Shown: positions 34,199 through 43,127, numbered from the stretch's first letter. The stretch is 64,000 bases of DNA from Nostoc linckia z4 (GCF_002608075.1 NZ_LAHA01000048.1:1346-65345); one strand, 5' to 3'. The notes: generated by a model not told the origin, from the letters alone. Translations and numbers: made by a program.

Positions 34199-34226
34199 CC
34201 CAACCTCGGACGTATCCCATAATGCC
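34156..34226. repeat. Right direct repeat bracketing the vapBC-type module
   Basis: Matches 33206-33280, sharing CCTCTGCGGTTCGTT (34177-34191) and CCCAACCTCGGACGTAT (34199-34215). It comprises a CTCTGCG-type repeat plus the true last codons of the NUDIX gene (RPRLG, stop). Confidence 0.8.
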
Positions 34227-34626
34227 GATATCGCCAATAATCCTGCAAAATGCGATCGTGGTCAAAACATAAATTACTCGGTACGCGCCAAGACTCAAAA
34301 ATTCCTAGGCCTTTAGCATCATCCCCAGCCACAGGTTCTCCCATGGCCGTCGCCAAAAAGACAATACTAATGGTATGTTGACGCGGATCGCGATTGGGGT
34401 CAGAATACACCAGTAATTGTTCAATTAATTCTACCTGTAAACCAGTTTCTTCCTCAGCTTCTCGCCGTGCCGCCACTTCCACAGCTTCTCCATAATCCAC
34501 AAAACCGCCAGGAATAGCCCAACCTAAGGGTGAATTATGTCTTTCAATTAACACTATTGGTCGATGAGGTCGATCTACTAGTTCAATGATGATATCAACT
34601 GTCGGTGCAGGATTTCGGTAAGACAT
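34195..34626 (-). CDS. NUDIX hydrolase
   Basis: A 143-aa pyrophosphohydrolase. The Nudix box is intact: GGFVDYGEAVEVAARREAEE then ETGLQV, matching GX5EX7REUXEEXGU. The upstream strand WAIPGG and downstream YSDPNRDPRQHTISIVFLA are close to ADP-ribose or dinucleotide hydrolases; a paralogue with related YSSPDRDPRIHSICVV lies at 55866-56360. Substrate not determined. The last four bases overlap the frameshifted vapC frame on the other strand. The C-terminal coding part is duplicated on the far side of the vapBC-type module. Confidence 0.88.
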   Translation of the reverse strand: MSYRNPAPTVDIIIELVDRPHRPIVLIERHNSPLGWAIPGGFVDYGEAVEVAARREAEEETGLQVELIEQLLVYSDPNRDPRQHTISIVFLATAMGEPVAGDDAKGLGIFESWRVPSNLCFDHDRILQDYWRYRHYGIRPRLG

Positions 34627-34790
34627 GGAATTTTAGATTTTAAATTTTGGATTTTGGATTAATTAGGGATTGGGAGTTAGGAGTTAGGAGTTGGGAGTTA
34701 GGAGTTAGGAGTTAGGAGTTAGGAATTCTTACCTCTGTTCCCTGCTCCCTGCTCCCTAGCCCCTGCCTCATCCCTCAGTCCCCAATCCCC
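34627..34790. repeat. ATTTTGGATT and GGAGTTAGGAGTTA spacer repeats
   Basis: TTTAGATTTTAAATTTTGGAT-type repeats, then about eight copies of GTTAGGA or GTTGGGA heptamers, then CTGCTCCCTGC repeats, up to malQ. No gene. Confidence 0.8.
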
Positions 34791-34876
34791 ACTGCCGACA
34801 GCTTTCATGATAAATTCGATGCGATCGCGTAGCATTTTGTTGTGGCGATCGCTTGCTCCTATAATTCAGGTTAAAT

Positions 34877-36385
34877 ATGCCTTTTCCTAGATCTAGTGGC
34901 ATTTTGCTGCATCCTACTTCTTTTCCCAGTCGATTTGGCATTGGGGATTTAGGCTCAGAAGCTTATCGTTTCATTGATTTTCTTAAAGAAAGCTATCAAC
35001 AGTATTGGCAAGTTTTACCTTTAGGCCCCACTGCATACGGCAATTCCCCATACATGTGTTACTCGGCAATGGCGGGAAATCCCTTGCTAATTAGCCCAGA
35101 AAAACTTTTAGATGAGGGTTTGTTAGTTGAAGAAGACTTTGCTAATTTACCAGCATTTGCGGCGGAAAAGGTAGATTTCGATGCGGTTGTGCCAGTAAAA
35201 GTTGGGCTACTAAAAAAAGCATGTGAAAACTTTAGAGCTAATGCTACGCCTGAGCAACAGAAAGAGTTTGCAGCTTTTTGTGACACCAAAGCCTATTGGC
35301 TGGATAATTATGCCTTATTTATGGCATTGAAAGATGCTAACGAAGGTGCAAGCTGGTATACATGGGAAACAGAATTTGCCAAGCGCCAGCCAGAAGCCTT
35401 AGATAGAGTACAGCGTCGCCTCAATGGAGAAATTTTTTACTACAAGTTCATCCAATTTGAATTTTTCCGCCAGTGGTCTAATCTGAAAAATTACGCCAAC
35501 ACCCACGGTATAGACATTATCGGCGATATACCCATTTATGTAGCTCATGATAGCGCCGATGTCTGGGCAAATCCCGACATTTTTGCCTTAGATGAAGAGA
35601 CGGGAGAAGCAGCACAAATGGCAGGAGTTCCACCAGATTACTTTAGTGCCACCGGTCAACTGTGGGGAAACCCAGTTTATAACTGGGAGGAATTGCAAAA
35701 ACAAGACTTTAAATGGTGGGTACAGCGCTTTGAGGCCATGCTGGATTATGTAGATATAATTCGCATTGACCACTTCCGAGGTTTCGAGGCTTATTGGTCT
35801 GTACCCCAAGGCGAAGAAACAGCCATGAATGGCCAATGGGTGGAAGCTCCTGGAGAAGCTTTTTTTGAAGTAATTGGGCAAAAACTCGGCAAACTACCCG
35901 TATTGGCAGAAGATTTGGGAGTAATTACACCAGAGGTGGAAGCACTGCGAGACAAGTTTGAATTTCCGGGAATGAAAGTTTTGCAATTTGCCTTTGGTTC
36001 CGATCCTGCCAATCCATTTTTACCATTTAATTACCCGCGAAATGCTGTAGTCTATACCGGAACCCATGACAATAACACAACCGTTGGCTGGTTCAACACA
36101 GCTAACGACTACGAAAAGCAAAACTTATTGCTGTATTTAGGTTGTGTCAGCCCTGAAGGCATCCACTGGGATTTAATTCGACTAGCATTGAGTTCCGTAG
36201 CCAACCAAGCGATTATTCCTTTGCAAGATATTTTGGGATTAGGAAACGAAGCCCGAATGAATTTTCCTAGTGTTGCTGAAGGTAACTGGGGGTGGCGCTA
36301 TCAAACAGCAGAGTTAACACAGGAATTAAGCTCAAGGCTGAAAACTCTCACCAGACTAAATGGACGTGCCCCGAAAGCAGATTGA
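34877..36385 (+). CDS. malQ: 4-alpha-glucanotransferase (amylomaltase)
   Basis: GH77 disproportionating enzyme that transfers alpha-1,4-glucan segments, used in glycogen and maltodextrin metabolism. The 502-aa protein begins RSSGILLHPTSFPSRFGIGD. It shows IIRIDHFRGFEAYW (Asp nucleophile), AEDLGVITPEVEALRD (Glu acid/base) and YTGTHDNNTTVGWF (third Asp), the three catalytic positions of GH77. The length is that of the plant/cyanobacterial D-enzyme type. Monocistronic, followed by GGGACGCGGGGAC repeats. Confidence 0.97.
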   Translation: MPFPRSSGILLHPTSFPSRFGIGDLGSEAYRFIDFLKESYQQYWQVLPLGPTAYGNSPYMCYSAMAGNPLLISPEKLLDEGLLVEEDFANLPAFAAEKVDFDAVVPVKVGLLKKACENFRANATPEQQKEFAAFCDTKAYWLDNYALFMALKDANEGASWYTWETEFAKRQPEALDRVQRRLNGEIFYYKFIQFEFFRQWSNLKNYANTHGIDIIGDIPIYVAHDSADVWANPDIFALDEETGEAAQMAGVPPDYFSATGQLWGNPVYNWEELQKQDFKWWVQRFEAMLDYVDIIRIDHFRGFEAYWSVPQGEETAMNGQWVEAPGEAFFEVIGQKLGKLPVLAEDLGVITPEVEALRDKFEFPGMKVLQFAFGSDPANPFLPFNYPRNAVVYTGTHDNNTTVGWFNTANDYEKQNLLLYLGCVSPEGIHWDLIRLALSSVANQAIIPLQDILGLGNEARMNFPSVAEGNWGWRYQTAELTQELSSRLKTLTRLNGRAPKAD

Positions 36386-36465
36386 GGACGCGGGGACGCG
36401 GAGACAAGGGGACGCGGGGACACGGGGACGCGGGGACAAGGGGACAAGGGGACAAGGGGACACTG
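36385..36465. repeat. GGGGACGCGG / GGGGACAAG short tandem repeats
   Basis: About nine degenerate copies of a 9-10 bp GGGGACNNG unit, with the complementary GTCCCCGCGTC at 36516-36541, so the two can pair across the malQ/rodZ spacer. The same sequence class is inserted in nirA. Confidence 0.85.
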
Positions 36466-36551
36466 AGAATTCTTTCATCCCGTTTCCCATTTTCTGCATT
36501 CTCTCTTTTCTTTGCGTCCCCGCGTCTCTATGTCCCCGCGTCTTCTTACCC

Positions 36552-37388
36552 TCATCTCAAAACCTTTGGTTTAGCAGCCGCAATCATAACTTCTTGTTCT
36601 TTCCCTAGTTCTCCCATTTCTTTGGCTTGCTGCTGATTAACGCTCATCAAAACACCGCCAGCATTATCAGTTTTGACTGTTAATTGCTCTTGGGCTTTCC
36701 AAACTCGGTAAGTGCCTTCTGGTAGAGTACCTTCAAACTCAGTTTTACCATCAGCGATTACCCGAATCCAGGATGAAGCTTTCAAGGTAACACCAATTTG
36801 TACGGCTTCTTTTTGTTGGACGCCATTTGAGGTGTCGCTAACAGGTTGAATTTCTTGTGAGTGTTTTGATTCGGCTAATTCTGGTCTCACGATTTCTGGT
36901 TTAACAATGGGCTTTTGTTGTGGCTGTGGCTCACTTTGACCATAACTTGCTTGTAGTATGGCGTTATTTAATAAGTAGGATAAGCCATTGACGGAGCATA
37001 AAATTAGCAATATGTAAAGAAAGTAAAGATGAATAGGACGTAGTTGATTCAGGGGTGAAGGATTCGCTATAGGTTGGAAGTTTACTTGTGCAGAATTAAT
37101 CGGAAAAGTGTCAGCTAATTCGGTTCCATTCAAGCCTAATGCGTCGGCAAATCGCCCGATCAAACCTTGAATATAAACGGGTTCTGGAAGATCGTCTAAA
37201 TTACCTTCTTCGATCGCCTGCAATAACCGTCGCGGAATCATGGTTAATACAACCACTTGTTCTAGAGATAGACCTTGTTCTTGACGTAATGCCCAAAGTC
37301 GAGCGCCAATTTCTGCCAACTTTTGAGATCTTTGTTGCTCTAATGAAAGTGGGGGCTGCTGATTATTTTTCTTTCTTGGCCATTTCAT
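36552..37388 (-). CDS. RodZ-like helix-turn-helix membrane protein
   Basis: A 278-aa RodZ-type protein, in other bacteria linking MreB to the membrane for rod shape. It has an N-terminal Cro/CI-like HTH (about 22-95, GARLWALRQEQGLSLEQVVV with EEGNLDDLPEPVYIQGLIGRFA). One membrane helix follows (about 121-140, LYFLYILLILCSVNGLSYLL), then a Pro/Gln-rich linker and a C-terminal DUF4115-like domain (VTLKASSWIRVIADGKTEFE to WKAQEQLTVKTDNAGGV). I prefer the ATG at 37388, with AGGAG 11 nt upstream; a GTG at 37400 is also in frame. Confidence 0.88.
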   Translation of the reverse strand: MKWPRKKNNQQPPLSLEQQRSQKLAEIGARLWALRQEQGLSLEQVVVLTMIPRRLLQAIEEGNLDDLPEPVYIQGLIGRFADALGLNGTELADTFPINSAQVNFQPIANPSPLNQLRPIHLYFLYILLILCSVNGLSYLLNNAILQASYGQSEPQPQQKPIVKPEIVRPELAESKHSQEIQPVSDTSNGVQQKEAVQIGVTLKASSWIRVIADGKTEFEGTLPEGTYRVWKAQEQLTVKTDNAGGVLMSVNQQQAKEMGELGKEQEVMIAAAKPKVLR

Positions 37389-37658
37389 GCCTTCTGACAC
37401 TCCTTAACTCAACTAAATCTTTAATAGGTTGCTTGAACAAGAATTCAGAATTCAGAATGCAGAATTCAGAATGAACTTGTAGCTCTTTTTATCAAGAACA
37501 AATGGGTTTAAAACCCCTAAACAAATCTACGATTTGACGAACAGCATTGCAAGAAGATTTTCTTTATAGTAAATGCTTGACGCAATTAAGAGCGTTTCCT
37601 AATGATTGAGCCTCACCCAAAAGCTTGTTTACAATTAGATGGTTGTTTGAAGTCCCAC

Positions 37659-38444
37659 CTACTTCAATTCAGAATTCTGACTCCTGAATTCTGAATTCTG
37701 GTTTATCTGTTCTCGCAAAAACTGAATTTCACGATCGTTGAGGAACCGATATTTACCTTCTGATAAAAATGGTTCTTTTGGCGTTTGTAATTGAATTGAG
37801 CCGATGGCACTCCGATGCAGCTGGATCACTGGGTATCCTAGTTGTTGTGCGACTCGGCGAATTTGACGATTTCTTCCCTCCTGTAAAACAATTTCTAAAA
37901 AGCTTCCTTGGGCAGAACGTTCTACGATCTGTACCTTAGCCGGTCGTGTTTTTCTACCCTCTAGCACCACACCTTGACGCCACATCCGCAATACTGCTTC
38001 TGGAGGATGTCCTTTTACCAAAACACGATACGTCTTGGAAATGCTGTGACGTGGGTGGGTTAGTCCAAATGTCAAGTCTCCGTCATTTGTCAGGATTAAT
38101 GCCCCTGTGGAGTCTACATCTAAACGCCCAACTGGATGAATACCAGAACCACCGCGTAATTCTTGTGGTAGTAAATCCAGAACTGTTGGTCTGTGGTGAG
38201 GATCGTAGCAGGTTGAAACTACACCAGCTGGTTTGTGCAGCAACAGATAAATTGAGGCTGGGCGCTGCTTTGGTGATATCAGCTTGCCATCAATAGCGAT
38301 CGCATCTTTTTCGGGATCGACTTTTTGGCCTAAGTGTGCCAATACTCCATTAATCCGCACTCGCGATCGCTTAATCATTTCTTCAGCTTCACGACGTGAG
38401 GCAATACCCCATTGAGCCAGAACTTTTTGTAACCGTGCCTCCAT
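37659..38444 (-). CDS. rRNA pseudouridine synthase, RsuA/RluB family
   Basis: Isomerises a specific uridine in ribosomal RNA. The 261-aa protein has an N-terminal S4 RNA-binding domain (EARLQKVLAQWGIASRREAE) and the catalytic motif PVGRLDVDSTGALILTNDG with the essential Asp. The C-terminal EGRNRQIRRVAQQLGYPV is family-typical. RluB (23S) is the likeliest match in cyanobacteria, but RsuA/RluE/RluF cannot be excluded. The final residues (NQNSEFRSQNSELK) are coded by GAATTCAGAATTC spacer repeats. Monocistronic. Confidence 0.92.
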   Translation of the reverse strand: MEARLQKVLAQWGIASRREAEEMIKRSRVRINGVLAHLGQKVDPEKDAIAIDGKLISPKQRPASIYLLLHKPAGVVSTCYDPHHRPTVLDLLPQELRGGSGIHPVGRLDVDSTGALILTNDGDLTFGLTHPRHSISKTYRVLVKGHPPEAVLRMWRQGVVLEGRKTRPAKVQIVERSAQGSFLEIVLQEGRNRQIRRVAQQLGYPVIQLHRSAIGSIQLQTPKEPFLSEGKYRFLNDREIQFLREQINQNSEFRSQNSELK

Positions 38445-38577
38445 GTATAAATTACTGATTTACTGTTAACTATTAAATGATATTTGCATTTTGTAGTGAC
38501 TAGGCATAAATGTTACATTTAAGGCTTGTTTAAATTTGTCAGTTGTTGAACAAATACTCATAAACTCCATTAGTTAG

Positions 38578-39291
38578 ATGTCAGAGCAAAATTCCCAAAC
38601 CACAAATGTAAACAAAATCCGAATAATTACGCAAGTACTCACAACAGCATTAAAGCTGTGGTTGAGGGGCCAAGTCAGTGAGATATCTGAATTAGAAGTG
38701 GAGATTAAAGCCAGCGATCGCCAGATTCTCTCTGGACGCATTCCTTCGGTATCTATTTTTGCTAGTCATGCAGTTTATCAAGGACTCCTAATTACAAAAA
38801 TTCAATTAATAGCAGAAAATATTCAGATAAATATCGGTTCGATACTCAAGGGAAAGCCCTTGCGATTGTTACAAACAGTACCAGTTGTTGGCGATTTAAC
38901 CATAGACGAGAAAGATCTCAATGCTTCTCTCTCATCTGGCTTATTATCAAATGCTTTGAGCGAGCTATTGGTTAAAGTTTTACCAACATATTCCCCAAAA
39001 ACACAACCCATCAACTGGCAAGAGATTATTCTCAAGAACAACCAAATTATACTGCTCGGTTCTAGACTCACCAATAGTCAAACAACCCTTTTGAAAATCT
39101 CTCTGGACTTTAATTTGCTCAACGGTCGCCAGTTGCATTTGACAGATATCCAAATCAACGATGAGCAGAAAGATTTATTGGCAGATCGTCATACCCATAG
39201 TTTCGATCTTGGCTCAGATGTTGATATCCAAGAACTCACTTCGATCCCAGGTCGGCTAGTGTGTCGTGGGCGGATTAACGTTAATCCTTAA
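38578..39291 (+). CDS. DUF2993 (LmeA-type) lipid-binding-like protein
   Basis: A 237-aa protein matching DUF2993, common in cyanobacteria. Features are LEVEIKASDRQILSGRIPSV near the N-terminus, then alternating beta-strand/polar pattern with IQLIAENIQINIGSILKGKP, and a C-terminal FDLGSDVDIQELTSIPGRLV. No signal peptide or membrane helix is evident. Family members in actinobacteria bind phospholipids; the role here is unknown. Divergent from the pseudouridine synthase gene; convergent with cdsA (17-bp gap). Confidence 0.82.
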   Translation: MSEQNSQTTNVNKIRIITQVLTTALKLWLRGQVSEISELEVEIKASDRQILSGRIPSVSIFASHAVYQGLLITKIQLIAENIQINIGSILKGKPLRLLQTVPVVGDLTIDEKDLNASLSSGLLSNALSELLVKVLPTYSPKTQPINWQEIILKNNQIILLGSRLTNSQTTLLKISLDFNLLNGRQLHLTDIQINDEQKDLLADRHTHSFDLGSDVDIQELTSIPGRLVCRGRINVNP

Positions 39292-39308
39292 GATGCCCCA
39301 TGCCCACG

Positions 39309-40196
39309 TTAATCTGTAATCAGGGGCAAAAGTAGGGTTACGAAATAGTAAACCAAAGGTGCTGTAAAAATATAACTATCAGTACGGTCTAAAATACCAC
39401 CGTGACCAGGGATTAACTGTCCAGAATCCTTGACTCCAGCATCACGTTTGAGCATAGATTCAGTGAGATCCCCTAAAAGACTAGCAATACCAATTAGCAA
39501 GCCCAATGCTAAACCAGTAAGCAGAGATTTAGGCAAGTGTAAATAATAGGCTCCAGCTAAAGCTACAGCAACGCTGGAGGTAATACCAAATACTGCACCT
39601 TCTACGGTTTTTTTCGGACTAATTTCAGACAAACGGGTTTTGCCAAAGAATTTGCCAATTGTGTAAGCACCGATATCGGCTGCCCAAATACATAGTAAAG
39701 TCAGCAGTGTTGCTGTCAAACCTTGTGGTAGAGAAGTAGAATTTGCCTTTTCCCAAAAGCCTGTCCAAGTTGTGGGCCAGTAGCCTCCGAAAGGAAGATT
39801 ACTAAAAGCAGCAGTGTCAATTGCTCGCAAGCGCACCCAATAACTTGGTAAATAGCCCACGTAAAATAGCCCCATGATGGAAGCGGAAATATCCGCGATG
39901 GTGGCGAATTTGGGCTGAAATAGCAGGTAAAAACAAATCAGTGTGCCAGCTATTGGCATCACGGCATCGGCTAAACTGCCATCAAGGGTACAAATTATTA
40001 ACAAGACTTGGCTAGCAGCCATAGTAGTCTTAGCAGCAGGGGCAATACCTCTGGCTCGCACCAAATTAAAATATTCCTGCTGACCCAAAAACACAACAAC
40101 CGCAAACATGATGGTAAAGTACCAACCCCCCAAAAGGGTCGCACTCAGAGCAAGAGCGATGGCAATAATTCCACTAATAATCCGAGACCAAGGCAT
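39309..40196 (-). CDS. cdsA: Phosphatidate cytidylyltransferase
   Basis: Makes CDP-diacylglycerol from phosphatidic acid and CTP, the precursor of phosphatidylglycerol. The 295-aa polytopic protein has about eight membrane segments and the C-terminal CDS signature region: LLGDLTESMLKRDAGVKDSG then PGHGGILDRTDSYIFTAP. I take the ATG at 40196 (MPWSRIISG); an upstream ATG at 40232 would add a repeat-coded MPHAPCPIFNTS. Repeats fill the spacer to cbiT, which lies upstream on the same strand. Confidence 0.95.
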   Translation of the reverse strand: MPWSRIISGIIAIALALSATLLGGWYFTIMFAVVVFLGQQEYFNLVRARGIAPAAKTTMAASQVLLIICTLDGSLADAVMPIAGTLICFYLLFQPKFATIADISASIMGLFYVGYLPSYWVRLRAIDTAAFSNLPFGGYWPTTWTGFWEKANSTSLPQGLTATLLTLLCIWAADIGAYTIGKFFGKTRLSEISPKKTVEGAVFGITSSVAVALAGAYYLHLPKSLLTGLALGLLIGIASLLGDLTESMLKRDAGVKDSGQLIPGHGGILDRTDSYIFTAPLVYYFVTLLLPLITD

Positions 40197-40363
40197 AGAA
40201 GTATTAAATATTGGGCATGGGGCATGGGGCATTGGGCATGGGGTGTGATGAGTGCTGAGTTAGGAGTTAGGAGTTAGGAGTTAGGAGTTGGGAGTTATTC
40301 TTCTTGTCTCCTTGTCTCCTTGTCTCCCCATCTCCCCATGCCCCAGTCCCCATGCCCTATGCC

Positions 40364-40966
40364 TTAATCCAGTTTCTCACCACTGAGGATAAAAATGGGA
40401 TCGACGGCGGTAAAGGTTTGAGAAAAGCCTCGCGTTTCTAAGCGATTAACAGCAGATTGGACGACTTCGATATTTCTAGCCCTTAACAGGGAAAAACTCT
40501 GAGAAATAGCATATAGACTCTCTAGATTAGCAGCTGTGGCTACAACCCGACCTGAGGGGGGTAAATATTGCCAAGCTGCTTGCAGAATTTCCTGAACGGG
40601 GCGTCCTCCTTCGATGCAAACGCGGTGAGGGGTTACCTTGAGATCCTGCAAACACTCTGGGGCGCTACCTTCAATAACTTCGACGTTCTTGACTTCAAAG
40701 CGATCGCAGTTACGCTTAATCAGATTAGCGACTTCTTCATCCCTTTCAACAGCAATAATCTTTCCTTTTGGACAGAGCAATCCTGCTTCTACGGGAATTG
40801 TACCTGTTCCCGCACCAATGTCCCACAATACCGAATCTGGCTGTAGCCGCAGTTGAGCAATTAACAACAGTCGGACTTCTCGCTGGCTCAGGGGAATTCC
40901 TGGCAAATGCTCGAACAATTCATCGGGAATACCAGGGGTAATATAAGGCCAAAGTTGGGAAGGCAT
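40364..40966 (-). CDS. cbiT: Precorrin-6Y C5,15-methyltransferase, CbiT subunit
   Basis: SAM-dependent methylation and decarboxylation at C15/C12 in cobalamin (B12) ring synthesis. The 200-aa protein starts MPSQLWPYITPGIPDELFEH, typical of CbiT. It carries the SAM motif LWDIGAGTGTIPVEAGLLCP and the acid loop AVERDEEVANLIKRNCDRF. In some organisms CbiT is fused to CbiE (CobL); here it is separate. A TTG at 40978 is in frame but the ATG at 40966 is family-consistent. No cobalamin riboswitch is apparent upstream. Confidence 0.93.
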   Translation of the reverse strand: MPSQLWPYITPGIPDELFEHLPGIPLSQREVRLLLIAQLRLQPDSVLWDIGAGTGTIPVEAGLLCPKGKIIAVERDEEVANLIKRNCDRFEVKNVEVIEGSAPECLQDLKVTPHRVCIEGGRPVQEILQAAWQYLPPSGRVVATAANLESLYAISQSFSLLRARNIEVVQSAVNRLETRGFSQTFTAVDPIFILSGEKLD

Positions 40967-41060
40967 AGAACTACGCAATTATACTAAAGATATTGGCAAA
41001 CTACATTGAAAAGCCATTAATTATGAAAACTTTTCAAACGTAGCTTTATCACAAACAATA

Positions 41061-42458
41061 ATGATTGGCGAAATATTGGACGAGCGCTACGAAGTTCAGC
41101 AGCTATTAGGAAAAAAAACAGGCCGGCGGACGCTGTTAGCTCGTGACTTGAAAACTCAGGAATTAGTCGTCATCAAGTTACTCTCTTTCGGTAGTGACTT
41201 TGAATGGGACGATCTCAAGCTGTTTGAACGAGAAGCCCAAACGCTAAAATCTTTGTCACATCCTTTGATACCTCGCTATTTAGACTATTTTGAGGTAAAT
41301 TCACCAAACGTCAAAGGATTTGCTTTAGTACAAACTTATATTCCAGCACAAACTTTAGAGCAATACTTACAAACTGGACGGACTTTTACGGAAGCTGAGG
41401 TAAAACAGATAGCCAAGGCTGTGTTAGAAATTCTGATTTACTTACATGGGCTGCATCCGCCAGTTATCCATCGCGATCTTAAGCCTAGCAATATTTTATT
41501 GAGCGATCGCTCTGGGAATAGTGTCGGCCAAGTTTATCTCATCGATTTTGGTTCGGTGCAAACTGTCCTCGCCACAGAAACCGGAACTAGGACTGTGGTG
41601 GGAACCTACGGCTATATGCCCCAGGAACAATTTGGGGGACGTACTGTTGCGGCTTCTGACATTTATAGTTTAGGCGCGACTTTAATTTACTTGGTGACGG
41701 GTACTCACCCCGCGGATTTACCCCAAAAGGATTTCCGCATTCAGTTTGAGCGAGTAGCTAATCTCAGTCCGAGTTTGACTCGCGTTCTCCAGTCTATGAC
41801 TGAACCGAGTTTAGAAAAGCGTTTGACTTCTGCACTGGAAGTACTCAAAGCCATAGATGAAGCCGAGTTTCCCACCACTAGAGCTTTAGCAGTTAGTAAA
41901 CCACCTGATAGCAAAATTCAACTCACCAAAAATAGGGATTCTTTAGAAATTCTGATTCCACCTGTTGGTTTTCACTCATCAATAATGCTTTCAGGAGTAT
42001 TTGCCATCGCTTGGAATTCATTTATTCTTACTTGGACAATTGGCGCTCTTTTGGCTCCTTTTCCAGTCAATATCCCTTTTGCCTTGTTCTCACTCCCATT
42101 TTGGGGTGCAGGTTTTTCCATGATGTATAAAATTTTGTTTCCGCTGTTTGGACGCGTCCGATTACGCCTAGATCCTCAGCAAATTACTTTTACAAATGAA
42201 CTGTTGGGATTTAAATTCAACCGTACCCAGCGAACGCCAAGACAACATGTACGCAAACTGGTTTATACTCCGAAACGCTTTGAAATAGATTTAAACAGCC
42301 GTACTAGAGTTGAGGTGAGGCCGCAATTAATCCTTTGGTCTGGAGTAAATAAGTATCAACTCGCTGGTTATGGTGGTGTGATTAACTCTGAACCGGAAAT
42401 AGAATGGCTAGCTCAGGAATTGAGTGATTGGTTAGATATACCAATTACGCGGGAATAA
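41061..42458 (+). CDS. Serine/threonine protein kinase with C-terminal membrane domain
   Basis: Hanks-type kinase of 465 aa. Kinase residues are complete: ATP-anchoring K39 (VVIKLL), helix-C E57, HRDLKPSN with catalytic D139 and N144, and IDFGSVQ with D162; GTYGYMPQEQF is the activation/P+1 segment. The kinase ends at about residue 270. Two adjacent hydrophobic segments (about 315-360: AIAWNSFILTWTIGALLAPF and FALFSLPFWGAGFSMM) anchor it. The remaining cytoplasmic tail (LRLDPQQITFTNELLGFKF) resembles a small PH-like domain of cyanobacterial kinases. The glycine loop is atypical (LLGKKTGRRTLLA). The target is unknown. Confidence 0.9.
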   Translation: MIGEILDERYEVQQLLGKKTGRRTLLARDLKTQELVVIKLLSFGSDFEWDDLKLFEREAQTLKSLSHPLIPRYLDYFEVNSPNVKGFALVQTYIPAQTLEQYLQTGRTFTEAEVKQIAKAVLEILIYLHGLHPPVIHRDLKPSNILLSDRSGNSVGQVYLIDFGSVQTVLATETGTRTVVGTYGYMPQEQFGGRTVAASDIYSLGATLIYLVTGTHPADLPQKDFRIQFERVANLSPSLTRVLQSMTEPSLEKRLTSALEVLKAIDEAEFPTTRALAVSKPPDSKIQLTKNRDSLEILIPPVGFHSSIMLSGVFAIAWNSFILTWTIGALLAPFPVNIPFALFSLPFWGAGFSMMYKILFPLFGRVRLRLDPQQITFTNELLGFKFNRTQRTPRQHVRKLVYTPKRFEIDLNSRTRVEVRPQLILWSGVNKYQLAGYGGVINSEPEIEWLAQELSDWLDIPITRE

Positions 42459-42542
42459 ACAAAACGAATAATCTTAAATAAATCTCAAAATGTCAACTAC
42501 AAGCACAATACAATTCGTAATGGAATTAATTTAAAAACATCA

Positions 42543-42632
42543 TGACTTACGCAAAGGTCACGGAAGAACGAACCACAAAGAACACAAAGGACACGAAGAA
42601 AGAGGGGTTGAAAGAGTTTTTGCGTAAGTTCT
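42543..42632. mobile_element. Short MITE-like element with GACTTACGCAAA ends
   Basis: GACTTACGCAAA (42544-42555) opposes TTTGCGTAAGT (42619-42629). The ends resemble those of the 170-bp element at 9030-9199. The interior (AACGAACCACAAAGAACACA and on) belongs to the same AACGAACC-GCAGAGG repeat class that flanks the vapBC-type module. Confidence 0.6.
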
Positions 42633-42665
42633 AAACATTTAAACATCGCACCTGAAAGCATTTTA

Positions 42666-42806
42666 TAAAAAATTTGATATTAGAGGATGAAGAAGATATT
42701 AGACTTCTTGCAGAAGTCGATAAAAGGGGGAAAGGTTTGGTATTTTCACTTTCCCCAATAAAGATACATCCCTTTTTCCACAAGGGTGCAAAAAGCATTT
42801 TTGATT
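42666..42806 (+). pseudogene. Possible antitoxin remnant (RelB-type)
   Basis: An open stretch reads KNLILEDEEDIRLLAEVDKR, whose acidic EDEEDIRL segment is reminiscent of RelB/Phd-type antitoxin C-termini, before running to a stop just ahead of the relE-like remnant. There is no start codon in a sensible position. The assignment depends mostly on the toxin remnant beside it. Confidence 0.35.
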
Positions 42807-43087
42807 AGCAATAGATCCACGTTTAGTTGGTGTTAAAAAATTGGTGAATGAAGAATCTTTATATCGAATGAAAGTTGGTGATTATAGAGTCCAATATTTT
42901 TTCAATAACCATAGACATGTAGAGACGTTGCAATGCAACATCTCTACATTGTTCGCAGGATAAAGGTTTTAGTCTTATCTGAATCGTATTGGATTATAGA
43001 GTAATTTATCAAATATTTGATACGATTCTATTAGTGAGTGTGATTAAAGTGAAACATCGTAGAGACGTTTATAGAAATGAGTCTTGA
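42806..43087 (+). pseudogene. RelE/ParE-type toxin remnant split by a 112-bp insertion
   Basis: The first part reads LAIDPRLVGVKKLVNEESLY RMKVGDYRV, the typical middle of a RelE toxin, then derails. After the insertion the same frame type resumes as DYRVIYQIFDTILLVSVIKV KHRRDVYRNES and a stop (43085-43087), the typical RelE C-terminus. The 11-bp sequence GATTATAGAGT occurs at both junctions (42880-42890 and 42992-43002). The N-terminus is also lost behind a stop at about 42800. Clearly a dead toxin gene. Confidence 0.75.
42891..43002. mobile_element. 112-bp insertion with 11-bp flanking direct repeat
   Basis: This segment, counting one copy of GATTATAGAGT, interrupts the relE remnant. Its core is the palindrome GTAGAGACGTTGC-AATGCAACATCTCTAC at about 42919-42947. 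The 11-bp direct repeat looks like a target duplication. Confidence 0.65.
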
Positions 43088-43127
43088 TAGAGAACAGCGA
43101 ATTAAAAATTCTTGAGAGGAAATGTGT

